DNA from: CALAMC01 sp964459465
Lineage (GTDB): Bacteria; Zixibacteria; MSB-5A5; GN15; PGXB01
Assembly: GCA_964459465.1 (NCBI GenBank)
Contig: CAYWLR010000004.1
Location: forward strand, 62,001-126,000
Reading direction: 5' to 3'
Length of the DNA stretch: 64,000 nt
The position numbers and the translations under genes are program-made. The number at the start of each line of letters is the position of its first letter. Position 1 is the stretch's first letter. Below, in pieces: positions 63,588-64,000 of this stretch. The notes beneath the pieces were generated by a model. The model was given only the letters and a program-made list of their open reading frames with translations, was not told the origin of the DNA and did no database searches.

Positions 63588-63829
63588 GACATCTCCCCTT
63601 TACCTGGTTATGTGAGGCAATGGTTGACGGCAAGTTGGGGGCAAGATTTTAAAAGACTTTTCACCACCTCCTTAACGATTTGATTTTATCGCGAGGCTCA
63701 AATCCTCAAACATGATACGAATCGTTTGAGGCGGCAGATGGTAATCTTGCGGCTGACTCCTCTTGTTCCCCCCAACGGGCCATGCAACCGCAAAGAAGCA
63801 GGTAACTCAAAGATGTCGCATTTTTTGCT
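63588..63829 (-). promoter_or_regulatory. Long leader of the small unknown gene, unidentified
   Basis: About 240 bases between the promoter and the start codon. It contains a perfect hairpin CTCAAAC / GTTTGAG (63705-63711 and 63724-63730), the complementary segments TTTGCGG and CCGCAAG, and an AAGGAGGTGGTG sequence (ribosome-like, on the minus strand near 63665-63675) that opens an 18-codon GTG frame. Possible regulatory RNA; no known riboswitch was recognised. Confidence 0.35.
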
Positions 63830-63835
63830 GACCTT

Positions 63836-63864
63836 ATTCTAGCCTGTAACCTGGCCCAAGTCAA
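63836..63864 (-). promoter_or_regulatory. Strong sigma-70-type promoter
   Basis: On the minus strand TTGACT (63859-63864), 17-base spacer, TAGAAT (63836-63841). Confidence 0.72.
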
Positions 63865-64000
63865 GGCAAAAGAAACCACGACGCAATATTTGCGAAATGT
63901 ATAATCGAATACCACAATATCTATTTGGCAGAAATTGCGTTAAGATTATTTAACTATTCGACTTATCGAATCAGGAGAAATCTTGTATTCCTGCGACAGC

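Noticed and set aside
63700..63830. Resemblance of GCAAAGAAGCAG to the SRP RNA core
   Set aside because: The GGAA tetraloop stem and symmetric loop of SRP domain IV are not present on either strand.
63706..63915. 69-codon minus-strand frame upstream of the small unknown gene
   Set aside because: It begins upstream of the consensus promoter and runs through it; no ribosome site and no family features.
63983..64000. Possible start (AGGAG then TTG at 63983) of a gene running off the window
   Set aside because: Only six codons are visible, too little to support a gene call.

Overview
The window reads as a fragment of a metagenome-assembled, Gram-negative genome of the FCB group. My best guess is a member of candidate phylum Zixibacteria or a close relative; this is an inference from gene content, not a placement. 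Pointers are two GWxTD-domain proteins, several DUF1573 proteins, secreted proteases ending in a NYPNPFNP-type C-terminal sorting/FlgD-like module or in dockerin repeats, an Omp85-like barrel protein, and MacB/TolC and type IV pilus systems. A run of ten N (1238-1247) marks a scaffold gap. No rRNA, transposase, prophage or CRISPR array was seen.

Layout. 1-9144: end of a secreted fibronectin-like protein, then a housekeeping block mostly on the minus strand (MFS exporter, CheW-like protein, DUF72, M29 aminopeptidase, LOG-family protein, EamA transporter, divergent SDR, M20 dipeptidase). 9248-11889: three tandem DUF1573-type exported proteins. The middle one carries an in-frame UGA exactly where its neighbour has a conserved Cys (C-G-C motif), followed by a SECIS-like hairpin: a candidate selenoprotein. 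11903-22326: two GWxTD proteins, then a MacA/MacB/TolC-type operon with three permease genes. 22327-31171: a lipoprotein with an internal repeat, a zinc-ribbon/PEGA/TPR membrane protein, a two-CW protein, an S9 peptidase, a SPOR lipoprotein, a cysteine-synthase-like enzyme and a fourth DUF1573 protein. 31310-36486: a multi-PAS LuxR-type regulator, a candidate small RNA, an archease-RtcB operon, a ferredoxin, and tRNA-Gly and tRNA-Cys. 36608-44678: a membrane glycosyltransferase, glycogen synthase, GalT, a GlmU-like nucleotidyltransferase, a QueT-like transporter and two DeoR/WYL-type regulators.

44742-50256 holds two transcription units, each preceded by a near-consensus sigma-54 promoter and the same upstream palindrome (TATGG-N6-TCCCATA) at matching distances: a membrane-anchored surface protein plus outer-membrane protein, and an M6-type metalloprotease. 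50348-54228: a zinc-ribbon protein, a dockerin-bearing metalloprotease and an Omp85-like protein. 54407-62253 is a compact type IV pilus/type II secretion operon (PilB, PilC, two prepilins, a PilM-PilN fusion, PilO, a PilP-like protein, secretin). 62250-63587: MauE-like and rhodanese proteins and a small unknown gene behind a long leader with a consensus sigma-70 promoter.

The most notable observations are the candidate Sec-containing DUF1573 protein and the shared sigma-54 architecture; the candidate small RNA at 34000-34081 and the long leader at 63588-63829 come next. All functional assignments rest on motif recognition by eye; no database search was run.
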